A stretch of 64,000 nt of DNA from Verrucomicrobiaceae bacterium (GCA_015075365.1 JABTUN010000003.1:1037060-1101059); one strand, 5' to 3'; positions 26,790-36,328 are shown, counted from the first letter of the stretch. Notes: generated by a model from the sequence alone, not told the origin. Translations and numbers: made by a program.

Positions 26790-28429
26790 GGCTTCTTTTC
26801 GGATTGCAGCAGGCGTGTGACCTCCACAGGCGGCTTCCAGCCGTAGCTGCGTTGTTCCTTGGGCTTGTAGGCGCAGGTGATGACGTAGAGATCGAGCTTT
26901 TTGGCTTTCTCCGGTGGAACATGTATCTGCACCTGGGTGTAGCCTTCAGCATACCAGGCCTCATACCCTTCAGTGGCGCTGGGTTTCAAAGCGTGGCCGT
27001 TCAGCGCGAGGTGGAGCACCTCGGGATCGCGATGCGGCAGGCGCAGGCGGATGCCGACACCGTTTTGAATGGGTGTGCCTTTCAGCAAAGCACGCGCGGA
27101 GGCGGACTGACGGTGCTCTGGTCCCAGTTTCACGAATCTCTCGATGACATCCACCTTCATGTCCGGCAGCGCGCGCAGTTTTTCCACAAAGCGAGCCGGG
27201 TCATCATCCAGCGCATCCATTCCCCTTTGCGTGACGGCACAGATGTAGGTCGCCCGGCCTTCGAACTCGGGATAGAGCATGCCATCAGCAAAGTTCACCT
27301 GTTTCGTGAACAGTTCGGCCCGGCTCTTCCGGCGTTGCGAGGCGGTTTGACCGTAGGCGGTGACAAACCGGCCCGCACGAGCACGCACGCGGGTCACAGG
27401 ATAACCGCTGAAGTTCTCATCCACCCACTGCTTGTTTCCCAGAGCCAGGATGCCACTCACGCGTGCCACGCCGCTCTCCTCCCAGCCGATCTCGGTCGTC
27501 GAGATCATGGTATGATACTTCATGTAGCCATAAAACATCGTGCGGAAACGATCCGGGCGCGGCTGGTTCCAAAGCCGGTTGCGGAAGAAGTCGTGATCCG
27601 GGTTGTAGAAGCAGCGCTGCGCATCCGCCTCGGCGCGGTCTGATCCATAGCCTGCCTCGATGCCTGCTTTGATCATCGCTTCGGTCACGCGCGGATCCCA
27701 GGGGCGCACGCCGCAGTTCGAATACGAGCAGGCGGACACCTCAAACATCGTCTGCCCTTGGCGCATGGTGCGATCTCCCATGTGCTCATCTGGAAAGGCC
27801 TGTAAACCCGTGCCGTGCAGGTCGAGATGCATCTCCGGCTGATATTCATCCACGATGCCAAGAAAGGCCGCCAGCTCCGGTGTGCGCTGCGGCACGGCCA
27901 GTTTCAGTTTCGGCAAATCCCAGTAACTGAGCTGCGGATCGTAGAGGTCGATCTTCTCCTTGTTCGTGAAGCGGTCGGTGGTGAAAAACGCATAGGGATT
28001 CGCGATGGGCACGAGCAGCACGATCTGCTTCCGCCGCGTCTCCTTGGAGAACTCCGAATCATCCAGCAGGCGCTCGATCAGATGCAGAATCGTCGTTGTC
28101 CCGGAGCGCTCCGGCCCGCCATGCAACGCGGAGACCAGAACAACCTGCTTGTCCTCGTCCGGTAAGGAGTTATCAGTGATCTTCGCCAAAAAAACCGGCT
28201 GCCCGTCATGCGACTCGCCCCGTTTCTCGAACTGAAACACGCCCGCATGCTTCGCTGCCCAATGCTTCAACGTCGCCTCATATTCCGCGAACGAGATGCG
28301 ATGCACCGGCTCCCGCCAAGGCTGCGGAAGCTGGTCGAGCGGGTCGGTCGTTTGCGCCAGGCTGGCGGCGGTGCAGAGCAGCAGCAAAACGGACGTGAGC
28401 GGCTTCATGGAGGACGAGTGGAGTTTCAA
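26786..28429 (-). CDS. M14-like zinc carboxypeptidase-family protein
   Basis: The product is 547 aa, secreted (signal MKPLTSVLLLLCTAASLAQT). The ATG at 28429 overlaps the upstream stop and adds KLHSSSM-type residues; an ATG at 28408 starts directly with the signal. The M14 metal region is SALHGGPERSGTTTIL, where the Glu follows the His by four positions rather than three as in HxxE. The later His lies in EMHLDLHGTGLQ. The last ~110 residues form a beta domain (LALNGHALKPSATEGYEAWY) shared with the protein at 40214-42643. Probably a deacylase or amidase-like exoenzyme; the substrate is not clear. Confidence 0.78.
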   Translation of the reverse strand: MKLHSSSMKPLTSVLLLLCTAASLAQTTDPLDQLPQPWREPVHRISFAEYEATLKHWAAKHAGVFQFEKRGESHDGQPVFLAKITDNSLPDEDKQVVLVSALHGGPERSGTTTILHLIERLLDDSEFSKETRRKQIVLLVPIANPYAFFTTDRFTNKEKIDLYDPQLSYWDLPKLKLAVPQRTPELAAFLGIVDEYQPEMHLDLHGTGLQAFPDEHMGDRTMRQGQTMFEVSACSYSNCGVRPWDPRVTEAMIKAGIEAGYGSDRAEADAQRCFYNPDHDFFRNRLWNQPRPDRFRTMFYGYMKYHTMISTTEIGWEESGVARVSGILALGNKQWVDENFSGYPVTRVRARAGRFVTAYGQTASQRRKSRAELFTKQVNFADGMLYPEFEGRATYICAVTQRGMDALDDDPARFVEKLRALPDMKVDVIERFVKLGPEHRQSASARALLKGTPIQNGVGIRLRLPHRDPEVLHLALNGHALKPSATEGYEAWYAEGYTQVQIHVPPEKAKKLDLYVITCAYKPKEQRSYGWKPPVEVTRLLQSEKKP

Positions 28430-29832
28430 GGCACAAACTGGAGCGCGAACAAATCCGCCTTACGCAGCTCGAAGCGGAGCTTCACAGGCTTTCCGGCGAG
28501 TTTTTCGAGACTTCCGCCTTTCCATGTCACGGCTTGGTCGATGAAGTCACCTTTCAGCGGAGTGCAATCAGCGAGCGTGAAGCCTGCCAGAGGCTTGCCA
28601 GCCTCGTCCTGCACCTCGACGCGGGATTCACCTTGGCTGACAAGATTCAGCATGAGCTTCGCTCCGGTGAAGGTGAGCGGCTTGGTGATAATCTCACCAT
28701 CTTCCGCCGAGGCGGAGACAAAACCGTCCATTCGAAAGGTGAAGCGGCGAATACGGCTGCCAGGACCGGTGTAGTAGGCCTCGGTGGCATAGACGGACAG
28801 CTCGCGGTCGCTGCCGGGGAGCTGGAGCAGGCCGTTCGTCATGTAGTTGCTGCGGTTGCCATCGCGATCCTTCGGCGCGGTGATGGGGATGAGCGGTTCC
28901 TCCCAGCGTTTGAAGTTCACGCCATCGCGACTGGTCATGAAGACCGGCTCCACCTGCTCATGCTTCGCCTCGTAGCGCGTGGGAAAGCCCAGCAGCAGAT
29001 GCGGTGCGCGGAAGTAGGGACGCACGGCATTGGTGTAAAGCTGCACTTCGGGCGCATCCGGGCCGTAGGCGAGATTGCTGAGCTTTTCCCATTTTAGAAA
29101 GTCCTTGGAAATGGCTGTGCGGATGGCGCGGACGCCTTTCGGCTTCCAGCCGCGTTCATCGGTGTAACCACTCGTGAAATAGCGCCAGTAGGCGCGGTAG
29201 GCACCGAGCTCTGCATCGTAAAAAGCGAGGTTTTGCGAGTCGAACGCACCGGCATCAATCACCGGCTCTTCGCGTATTCGCGACCAGCGGACACCATCGG
29301 CGGAATGCCAGGCTTGCAGGCTGGGCTTCTGCTTGCGCGTGGTGTTGTCACCTTTGCCGGCGAGTGCCTTGAAACGCGACCCGGGTGGGTAGTTCGGATT
29401 CGTGTCGAGGAAGGGCGTGAAGTTGTGACAACCTGCTCCGGCGAGGATGATGTTGTTCTCCTTCGATCCCTGAAACTCGACGAGGCCGAGCTTCGGTTTC
29501 GTCCAGGTGATGCCGTCGCGGCTCTCCGCGTAGCAGGTCAACTCCTCATGCGTGCCTTTTTTTAGCTTTTCGTCAAAATGCGTGCCGCGGTAGTAGCAGC
29601 GGTAGAGGTCACCATCCTGGATCAGCGTGAAGTAGCCGGAGGTGTTTCCCTCCCATGGCGCATCGCAGACCAGCGCCACGTCCTGCGCCTGCGGTTTGTG
29701 GAGCTTCAGCTTCACGCCGCTCATGGAGTCGATGAGATGATCATCCGTGAACAACTCGCGGCGGTTTCCAAGCTCGGTGGGGGCCGGGAAGGCGGTGGTG
29801 CATGTGAGAAGGAGCGCGACGAGCGGTTTCAT
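28426..29832 (-). CDS. Secreted beta-propeller glycosidase-like protein, type B, copy 1
   Basis: The product is 468 aa with a signal peptide (MKPLVALLLTCTTAFPAP). Type B members begin with LGNRRELFTDDHLIDSM and KLKLHKP, then APWEGNTSGYFTLIQDG and YRCYYRGTHF. The shared CYAESRDGITWTKPKLGL block follows, and then HNFTPFLDTNP. SADGVRWSRI and SRDGVNFKRW mark other blades. The C-terminal beta domain ends KADLFALQFVP. Its closest relative here is the gene at 34889-36277. Located between the NAL-like aldolase and the M14-like gene with ATGA overlaps at both ends. Hydrolase function is inferred from the fold only. Confidence 0.75.
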   Translation of the reverse strand: MKPLVALLLTCTTAFPAPTELGNRRELFTDDHLIDSMSGVKLKLHKPQAQDVALVCDAPWEGNTSGYFTLIQDGDLYRCYYRGTHFDEKLKKGTHEELTCYAESRDGITWTKPKLGLVEFQGSKENNIILAGAGCHNFTPFLDTNPNYPPGSRFKALAGKGDNTTRKQKPSLQAWHSADGVRWSRIREEPVIDAGAFDSQNLAFYDAELGAYRAYWRYFTSGYTDERGWKPKGVRAIRTAISKDFLKWEKLSNLAYGPDAPEVQLYTNAVRPYFRAPHLLLGFPTRYEAKHEQVEPVFMTSRDGVNFKRWEEPLIPITAPKDRDGNRSNYMTNGLLQLPGSDRELSVYATEAYYTGPGSRIRRFTFRMDGFVSASAEDGEIITKPLTFTGAKLMLNLVSQGESRVEVQDEAGKPLAGFTLADCTPLKGDFIDQAVTWKGGSLEKLAGKPVKLRFELRKADLFALQFVP

Positions 29833-30752
29833 GGAAGCCAGTGAGCGTGGATTTGGCGGAGTGTCGCCAGATAACGGTCAAACTGCGCCTCGCTTGCCGA
29901 CAGATAAGGCGGCAGCAGGCGCAGCGGGAACTCGGGGGAATGGACGCGGCAGAACATCTTGTCGAAAGCGCCATCCATGTGCGCCACGCTGCCGACCGAT
30001 TCCCTTAAGACGGCAATGAGGCATTCAAAGTCCGCCGCGATTGCATTGAGCGATTCCGCATCCTGTTCGCAGCCGGCGCGGAAGTAGTCGCGGGCGCGGT
30101 TGAAGTTGGTCGAGGTGAAGGAGATGAGGAATCCGCATTCGCCCATAAGCGCTGCCTTGGCGAATCCCATCTCCGTGATGAAGTGCTGAAGCTGCGGAGC
30201 CTCGTGCATCAGGCTGGCAAGACGGGCCACATCGGCCGTGCTGTTTTTCGTCGCCACAAGATTCGGATGCTGCTCCGCAAGGCGGCCATACTCGGCTCCG
30301 GTGAGGATGCGGCCTGCGCGCATGAGGTTGTAGTGCAGGAAATCGCACTGCGGGAATCGCCGGCAGGTCTCACGAAAAAAAACCTCGACCTCCGCGTCGT
30401 TCAAAGCGCCCCAGTTCGGCAAACTGAGCTGAAACCGGCGCGCACCCATCTCACGCGCCCTCTCGATGCGCTCAATGATGGTCGGCAGTGACTGGCTGAT
30501 GAGGCCGATCATGGCATTCGCGCCTCCTTGCTTGGCTTCATCGAGAAAAACCCGCGTGACCTCATCAAACTGGCATTCGGTCACTGCGTAGCCTTCACCC
30601 GCTGTGCCAAAGATGTAGAGATCGCGGATGCCGCTGGCGATTTGATGCCGCACCGAACGGCGGAAGATGTCCGCCTCAAAGTCGAAGCGTTCATTCCACG
30701 GCACGCAGCAGGTGGCGAGGATGCAGCGGGGGTGGCGTTTGGCGGACTTCAT
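29829..30752 (-). CDS. NAL/DHDPS-family aldolase
   Basis: The product is 307 aa, a cytoplasmic class I aldolase of the dihydrodipicolinate synthase/N-acetylneuraminate lyase family. It has the GTAGEG loop (49-54; family GxxGE), Tyr141 in LHYNLMRAG and Schiff-base Lys169 in LVATKNSTAD. It lacks the standard YNVP at that site (YNLM), so it is neither a canonical DapA nor NanA. It may act on another 2-keto acid. The chosen ATG overlaps the upstream stop and gives the normal N-terminal length. Flanked by secreted propeller enzymes. Confidence 0.85.
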   Translation of the reverse strand: MKSAKRHPRCILATCCVPWNERFDFEADIFRRSVRHQIASGIRDLYIFGTAGEGYAVTECQFDEVTRVFLDEAKQGGANAMIGLISQSLPTIIERIERAREMGARRFQLSLPNWGALNDAEVEVFFRETCRRFPQCDFLHYNLMRAGRILTGAEYGRLAEQHPNLVATKNSTADVARLASLMHEAPQLQHFITEMGFAKAALMGECGFLISFTSTNFNRARDYFRAGCEQDAESLNAIAADFECLIAVLRESVGSVAHMDGAFDKMFCRVHSPEFPLRLLPPYLSASEAQFDRYLATLRQIHAHWLP

Positions 30753-32275
30753 CGCAGCGTGATGGCATAAACGGCGGCCTTTTGCAGGTGCAGGCGGATG
30801 TGATGTTTGCCAGGCGGCAGGTCGGCGAGTTTTTTGTCCTTCCAAGCGAAGCGGTAGCGCACGGCGTCCTTCTTCAAGGGCACACAGGCCGCTTTGTCGA
30901 AACCGGGGAGGCGGAAGCCGTCTTCATCGAGGATTTCGGCCCACACTGCGCCTTCTGATGCTTTGGCGTTCACATAGACTTCGGTGCGGCCCTTCAAATC
31001 GAGCGGTTTGAGGGTGATCTGTCCTTTGTCGGCGGCAGTGACGGCTGCGAAGCGGTCGAGCGGCAGTGTGACAAGGCCCACGCCGCTCTTTTGCTGGTCG
31101 CCGGTGATGTTGATGCCGCCGCCGGTGGCGCCGCTGCTGTAGGCGCCGTAGTAGAAGCGCATCTCGCGGCCTTCGACGACGATGTCCGCATTCGTGGCGA
31201 GCGTGCCGCTGTCGAACTGCTCCCCCGGGCTGCGCCTCAGCCACAGATCATGGCGGAAGGGGCGCTCCCACTCGATGCCATCGCGGCTGAGCATGAGCTC
31301 GATGTCCATCACACCGCCGGCGGGGCGGTTGAGGATCTGGTTGAGGCTGAAGTAGCGATCATGACGGAAAAAGACGGGCGAGGTGTGAAACTCGAGCGCA
31401 TCGTCGTGCTCGTCCGGCGCGCACACGAGCTGCGGCTTTGACCAGTGAAGCAGATCGGGGCTTTCCACGCGGCCCATGCCGTGCTTCCAGCCGAGTCCGC
31501 CGTCGGGGCCGTGAATCCACATCTTGCCGTAGATGGCCCACACGCCGCGTTTGGGATCAAAGAGCGGGTCGGCGGCGTCGGACATCGTCATGGGCAGCAG
31601 GAGCTGGCGGCGCACGCGCCCGTCCGGGAGCGCGGTCTCGTGGTAAGGACTCTCTCCGGCAAAAGGCGGCTGCATCTTTTTGCCGCCGAAGGCGGTGGCG
31701 TAGAGCGGTGCCTCGGGATGCTTCGTCCAGCGAATGCCATCGGGTGAAAAAGCCAGGTGCAGTCCGGCAATGATCTCGCCCTTCGCGTTTTTTGCCCAGT
31801 CGTAGTAAAGCATCTTGTAGCGTTTCGCGGCATCGCGTTCGCGCGGGTCCACGATGACGCTGTTGCCGTAGCGGTCGCCATGCAGGCCGCTGCCGATGAG
31901 CACGATGTTGGTCTTTTTGTCGCCGTTGAAATCAAAGAGGCCGAGATCCGGCTTCGTGAAGGCGATGCCATCGGCGGACTCGGCGAAGCAGACGACGCAT
32001 TCGTGGGTCTTGATCTGCGCACGCTTGCCCGCGTAGGCCTGATACCACATCTGATAGCGCCCGGTGGCCTTGTCGCGATGCACGCTGGTCCAGGCGATGG
32101 CCATCTCCCAGGGTTTGTCCTCAGTGATGAGCGGGTTTTGCGGATGACGGACCGGCTTTTCCAGCACGCGGGTCGTTCCGGGGCGGAAGAGGATGTCATG
32201 GTCGTCCGCCATGAGGAACGTGCGTTCCGCGGCAAACGCGGAGGAGAAGAGCAGCGGCAGGAGCAAGAATCTCAT
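30749..32275 (-). CDS. Secreted beta-propeller glycosidase-like protein, type A, copy 2
   Basis: The product is 508 aa with a signal peptide (MRFLLLPLLFSSAFAAE). It opens with FLMADDHDILFRPGT, then WYQAYAGKR and CFAESADGIAFTKPDLGL with the NGDKKTN turn. Later come FSPDGIRWTK, ESPDLLHWSKPQ and LSRDGIEWERPF. Compared with copy 1 it has a distinct middle (YGKMWIHGPDGGLGWKHGMG) and a Gly-rich loop (GATGGGINITGDQQ). The C-terminal beta domain ends KAAVYAITLR. The start was set at the ATG overlapping the stop of the upstream copy; the frame stays open further upstream only as antisense noise. Confidence 0.75.
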   Translation of the reverse strand: MRFLLLPLLFSSAFAAERTFLMADDHDILFRPGTTRVLEKPVRHPQNPLITEDKPWEMAIAWTSVHRDKATGRYQMWYQAYAGKRAQIKTHECVVCFAESADGIAFTKPDLGLFDFNGDKKTNIVLIGSGLHGDRYGNSVIVDPRERDAAKRYKMLYYDWAKNAKGEIIAGLHLAFSPDGIRWTKHPEAPLYATAFGGKKMQPPFAGESPYHETALPDGRVRRQLLLPMTMSDAADPLFDPKRGVWAIYGKMWIHGPDGGLGWKHGMGRVESPDLLHWSKPQLVCAPDEHDDALEFHTSPVFFRHDRYFSLNQILNRPAGGVMDIELMLSRDGIEWERPFRHDLWLRRSPGEQFDSGTLATNADIVVEGREMRFYYGAYSSGATGGGINITGDQQKSGVGLVTLPLDRFAAVTAADKGQITLKPLDLKGRTEVYVNAKASEGAVWAEILDEDGFRLPGFDKAACVPLKKDAVRYRFAWKDKKLADLPPGKHHIRLHLQKAAVYAITLR

Positions 32276-33825
32276 GGCTGGAGGTAGATGGCGCTCAAGC
32301 GGATGGCGGTGCGGTTTTTGCCCTCGAAGATACCACGCAGACGCACACGCTCCGGAAGGAGCGTGGTGGATTTCCACTCCACAGGCACCTGGAAGCCGCT
32401 GATCGTCACGCGCGCCGCAGTTTCGCCGGAATAGCCGGGCACGGGCTTCTCGAGGTGATCGAGCAGTTCGAGGCGCAGCACGGCATCGGTGCCCAGACCG
32501 TCCGCATTGACGAAGAAGCGCGGAGTGTTGACATGGAGCGATGCGGTGACGAACTCGGCGGTCACTTGCGGAAGCTGGTAGTCGCCCGGCCCCTCGTTGC
32601 TGGGATCGAAAACGAGGTCTGCAAAGCGGTCGCGTGGCAAAACAGCGATGCCGACACCACCGCGAGGCACGACGGGGCCCCCGGTGGGCCGGGGATCCCA
32701 GGTGCCGTAATACACAAAGGTCTGCGCGCCAATGTTCTCGAAGCCCTGGCCTTGAATCAGGCCGCCCTGGTCCCATTCGCCGTCCTTGCCGCGCTCAATG
32801 AAAGTCCATTCGTGTTTCGGTTCGCGGAAATGCAGGCCGTCATTGCTCATCACGAAGCCAAGATCGAGCGTGATGTCCTTCCACTCCGCCGCGCCATGCC
32901 AGCGACCATAGACGCCGAGGAGCACATTGCGGCGACTCCACACGCTGATGCCCTCATGTGTCTGCTCGCCCTCGCGGCTGCGGTTGGGGCCGAGCCACTC
33001 CTGCTGCGTCGTGCGAGTGAAGGCAATGGCATTGGTGGGAGACCAGTGGAGGAAATCGGAACTGCGATAGGTGCGGCAGACGCGCCCCTGATAGTGATGA
33101 ACGGCGGGCAGCGCGTTCTGGCCGCTGATGTAAAACTGCCCGTCCCACTGATACAGCCCGCCGCAGGGCTCGAAGTGAAAGCCGGGGATGAACAAGTCCT
33201 CCTTGCGCAGCTCCGCCTTGAGCGGCTTCACCTCCTTCACCGGCTTCCAGCGCAGTCCATCGGCGCTGGCAAAAGGCAGCAATGTGCCAAGACGCCGTGT
33301 GTGCCGGTAATAGACATGCGCCGTCATCTTGTAACGGCGTGCGGGATCCGGGTCGGCGTCATCGCGGATGACCTTGAGGTTCACGAAACCCCATGACTGG
33401 CCTCCCATGTCGAGCAGATTGTTGTTTTTGCTGCCACGATGCTCCACGAGGCCGAGATCGGGCTTTGTCCAGGTCAGGCCGTCCAAGCTTTCCGCATAAG
33501 CCGCGCGCCAGCGAGCGGAAGCCACCTTGTTTTCCGTGTCGTCATCAAAGGCCACATACCAAAGGCGGTATTTGCCATCCTCTTTGAGGATGGAGCCATA
33601 AAACTGCACGCCCATCGCGTCCGGCTTGCCCGAAGCGCCGCGGCGCAGCACCGGATTGGCCTCATGCTTCACCGGTTGCCGCATTTCCAGGCGAAGGTTT
33701 TGCGTGTGCGGGATCGAGACATCGTCGAAAGCGAAAAGCGTCACCGCCTTTGACTCATCAAACCATTCCTCAGCACCGCACACATGTGCGGCGAGCAAGA
33801 AGAGAATGACGGCGAAAGCTCTCAC
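32272..33825 (-). CDS. Secreted beta-propeller glycosidase-like protein, type A, copy 3
   Basis: The product is 517 aa. The start is a GTG inside GTGA that overlaps the stop of the sialidase-like gene; no ATG fits the signal peptide (AFAVILFLLAAHVCGAEE). It opens LFAFDDVSIPHTQNLRLEM, then AYAESLDGLTWTKPDLGL with RGSKNNN. Further blades are SADGLRWKPV, SSDFLHWSPT and SNDGLHFREP. It resembles copy 1 in the segment TFIERGKDGEWDQGGLIQG, where copy 1 has VIPRGKEGEWDDVAILQG. The C-terminal domain ends TAIRLSAIYLQP. Likely periplasmic or extracellular. Confidence 0.75.
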   Translation of the reverse strand: MRAFAVILFLLAAHVCGAEEWFDESKAVTLFAFDDVSIPHTQNLRLEMRQPVKHEANPVLRRGASGKPDAMGVQFYGSILKEDGKYRLWYVAFDDDTENKVASARWRAAYAESLDGLTWTKPDLGLVEHRGSKNNNLLDMGGQSWGFVNLKVIRDDADPDPARRYKMTAHVYYRHTRRLGTLLPFASADGLRWKPVKEVKPLKAELRKEDLFIPGFHFEPCGGLYQWDGQFYISGQNALPAVHHYQGRVCRTYRSSDFLHWSPTNAIAFTRTTQQEWLGPNRSREGEQTHEGISVWSRRNVLLGVYGRWHGAAEWKDITLDLGFVMSNDGLHFREPKHEWTFIERGKDGEWDQGGLIQGQGFENIGAQTFVYYGTWDPRPTGGPVVPRGGVGIAVLPRDRFADLVFDPSNEGPGDYQLPQVTAEFVTASLHVNTPRFFVNADGLGTDAVLRLELLDHLEKPVPGYSGETAARVTISGFQVPVEWKSTTLLPERVRLRGIFEGKNRTAIRLSAIYLQP

Positions 33826-34877
33826 GGTGCGGGAGCATCCCAGATGGCCACGCCCATGTGGTAGCGCTGGTGGTTTTCGCTGGCCTTGGAATACCAGGCG
33901 GTCACGAGTCTGCCATCGGCTCGTTGCACAGTGCTGGGGTAACCGCAGTCGGACATGAGCGTGTGCGCGACCCGGACCGGCTCGGTCCATGTTTTCCCTT
34001 CATCGGCGGTGATCTTGGCGAGCACGCCATACTGATCTTTCACGCGGCTGCCGTAGGCCATGAGGATGCGGCCGTCTTTGAGGCGTAGCAGGTGGCCGTT
34101 GATCTCGTTTTTGGCGGTGACGGCCCGCGGGCCGCTCCAGGTGACGCCGTCGTCCTCGGAGAGATAGATTTCCATCGTCGTGTAGCGGGAGGCCGCCATC
34201 CAGCGCTTGCCGTCGAGGTGGAGGAGGGTGGTCTCGTTGCTTTTGGGCCCAATCGTGCCGGTGCGCTGCCATGTCTTGCCGTCGTCATCGCTGCGGAAGT
34301 GCCAGGACCGGTAGCCTTTGGTTTTGGTGCTCTTGGCGGGGTCGGTGAACTCGCCGCCATAACAGGAGACGTGCAGCGCGCCGTCTTCGCCGATCTTGAT
34401 GTCGCCAAAGGGAATGTAGTTTGTCCAGCCTTCATCGGGCGCGGGAAAGTCTTTGATTTGCGACCACGTTTTGCCGCCGTCGCCGCTACGGCAGACCCAG
34501 GTGGAGAGGATGTCGTCGCGGAAATCTGGCTGCTTGGGGCGCTGCGGCTGCTTTTCGTTCGTCCAGCCCGAGCAGAGCACGAGCAGGTCGCCGTTTTTCG
34601 CCAGTCCGGCGGCGACATTCATGCGGTTCGTGTTCGGCTCGTTCGGCGCGGGTATGCCGCGCTTTTCCCAAAACTCACCGTTCTTGCTGTTCCAGCACTC
34701 GGCGGCTCCCGCGATCTGTCCGTGGCTGGGTTTGCCGAAGATGGTCGTGTTGATGCTGCCATCGGGCAGCAGTGTGAGGTTTGGCCACGCGCAGGCATTG
34801 TCGATGGCGATAAAGCGGCTGATCTCCTGCGCGGCGAGCGGCGAGCAGAAGGCGAGGAGGCAGAAGAGGTGTTTCAT
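33822..34877 (-). CDS. BNR-repeat sialidase-like exoenzyme
   Basis: The product is 351 aa with a signal peptide (MKHLFCLLAFCSPLAAQE). Four Asp boxes (S-x-D-x-G-x-T-W) mark a six-bladed propeller: RSGDGGKTW, RSDDDGKTW, SEDDGVTW and ADEGKTW. The family covers sialidases (GH33) and relatives. The Arg triad and the FRIP start motif of true sialidases are not evident; RFIAIDNACAWPN takes the N-terminal place. It could be a different exo-glycosidase. 11 bp after the type B propeller gene and overlapping the next one by 4 bp. Confidence 0.8.
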   Translation of the reverse strand: MKHLFCLLAFCSPLAAQEISRFIAIDNACAWPNLTLLPDGSINTTIFGKPSHGQIAGAAECWNSKNGEFWEKRGIPAPNEPNTNRMNVAAGLAKNGDLLVLCSGWTNEKQPQRPKQPDFRDDILSTWVCRSGDGGKTWSQIKDFPAPDEGWTNYIPFGDIKIGEDGALHVSCYGGEFTDPAKSTKTKGYRSWHFRSDDDGKTWQRTGTIGPKSNETTLLHLDGKRWMAASRYTTMEIYLSEDDGVTWSGPRAVTAKNEINGHLLRLKDGRILMAYGSRVKDQYGVLAKITADEGKTWTEPVRVAHTLMSDCGYPSTVQRADGRLVTAWYSKASENHQRYHMGVAIWDAPAP

Positions 34878-34888
34878 GATGGTTGAGG

Positions 34889-36277
34889 TTAGTCTGCAAA
34901 CTGGAGAGCGTAGATGTCAGCATCCTTCATCGTGACGCGGAGTGTCATGGTTTTCCCAACAAGCTGTGACAGATCGAGAAGCGGAGCCTCAAACTCGTCA
35001 CCGTAGATTTCGGCGGACTTGGCCGCGACGGCCCCGCTTTCATCCAGCGCCTCAATCTGCACGCTGCCGGCGGCAGAGGTGGCGTAATTGACCAGGAGCC
35101 TGGAACCAGTGACTTTAAGCGGCTTGGTGATGAAGCTGCCACCTTTCGCGCCAGCGTGCATGGAGGCGAAGCCCTGCTTGCGCACGGAGAGGCGGCGGAT
35201 GCGGTGGTCGGGATGGCGGTAGTGTTCGCTGATGTAAAGCGACCATTCGCCCTCACTTGTGATAACGATGCCGTTGGCGGTCATGTTGTTGCGGTCGGTC
35301 CAGTTTTTGAGGTCAGGACCAGGGCGAACCCAGGCTTCAAGAAAAGGGCGGTCCCAACGCACACCGTCACGGCTGGACATGAACACAGCGTCGCTGACAC
35401 CAGGACCTTCGTGTTCTGGCACCTTTTTTCGTGTGGTGACGAAACGCTTTGGAAAGGAGAGAAACAAGTGCGGAGCGGTTGGGCATGGCACGGTGGCGCT
35501 GGTGTAAAAGTGCTCCCACGGCACACCCTCGGCATACTCATGCGGCACGCCATCGCTCCAGGCCAGGAAGTCGGTGGAGTGATGGCTCTGCACGGCACGT
35601 ACCTTGTTGAGAAAGATGCGGCTGAAGCAGGCGTAGCGACCCCGCGTGAGGTCGAAGAAAGCGAGGTTCTGCGAATCAAACGCCCCTTTGGTGATGACAG
35701 GTGTGTCGCGCATCTTTGTCCAGTGGATGCCGTCCGCTGAGGCGAAGGCATACAGGCCGCCGGGTGTTTCGCCTTGATGCCAGTTCTTGCCCGGTTGCTT
35801 CACGCCGCCGAGCGCTTTGAAGCGCTGCTCGGGCCTGGCGGCAGGATTGGTGTCGAGAAACGGCGAGAAGTTGTGCGACTCGACACCGCGCCAGATGACA
35901 TTGTTGTCCTTGGTGCCGCCTGCCTCGATGAGTCCTAGCTTCGGACGCGTGAAATGGATGCCGTCTGTGCTCTCGGCCACGCAGGTCACCTGCGCGTCGC
36001 TGTGGTCGCTGCCGCCGGAGGAGCCGCGGTAATACATGAGCACCTTTTTGCCGTCCTGGATGACACTGAAGTAGGCGCAGGTGTGCCCTTCCCATGGCTT
36101 GTCCGTGGTGAGCACGATCTCACGTTTCACTGGCTCATGCAGCTTCAAGTCCACACCATTTTTCTGCGCGACGAGGTATTCGTCCACAAACAGCTCCCAG
36201 CGGGTGCCGAGATCGAGCGGGGTGGCGGCCTGGGCGCCGGCGATCAAAAGGAGGAGAGGCAAAGCTTGGAGTTTCAT
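34889..36277 (-). CDS. Secreted beta-propeller glycosidase-like protein, type B, copy 2
   Basis: The product is 462 aa with a signal peptide (MKLQALPLLLLIAGAQAA). It matches copy 1 of type B along its length: LGTRWELFVDEYLVAQK, LKLHEPV, KPWEGHTCAYFSVIQDG, MYYRGSSGG, CVAESTDGIHFTRPKLGL, HNFSPFLDTNP, DTPVITKGAFDSQNLAFF, and the ending KDADIYALQFAD. Spacing and order are the same, so one arose by duplication. It appears to be the first gene of the long coupled operon. Operator site C lies 51 bp upstream of its start. The start ATG is preceded by a weak ribosome binding site. Confidence 0.75.
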   Translation of the reverse strand: MKLQALPLLLLIAGAQAATPLDLGTRWELFVDEYLVAQKNGVDLKLHEPVKREIVLTTDKPWEGHTCAYFSVIQDGKKVLMYYRGSSGGSDHSDAQVTCVAESTDGIHFTRPKLGLIEAGGTKDNNVIWRGVESHNFSPFLDTNPAARPEQRFKALGGVKQPGKNWHQGETPGGLYAFASADGIHWTKMRDTPVITKGAFDSQNLAFFDLTRGRYACFSRIFLNKVRAVQSHHSTDFLAWSDGVPHEYAEGVPWEHFYTSATVPCPTAPHLFLSFPKRFVTTRKKVPEHEGPGVSDAVFMSSRDGVRWDRPFLEAWVRPGPDLKNWTDRNNMTANGIVITSEGEWSLYISEHYRHPDHRIRRLSVRKQGFASMHAGAKGGSFITKPLKVTGSRLLVNYATSAAGSVQIEALDESGAVAAKSAEIYGDEFEAPLLDLSQLVGKTMTLRVTMKDADIYALQFAD

Positions 36278-36328
36278 GATGGGATGGATTGAATCATGGC
36301 ATGAACGATTTGGTCAGTCTGATGCTAC

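Noticed and set aside
29829..30752. dapA or nanA
   Set aside because: The family is right, but the YNVP signature and gene context do not allow either name.
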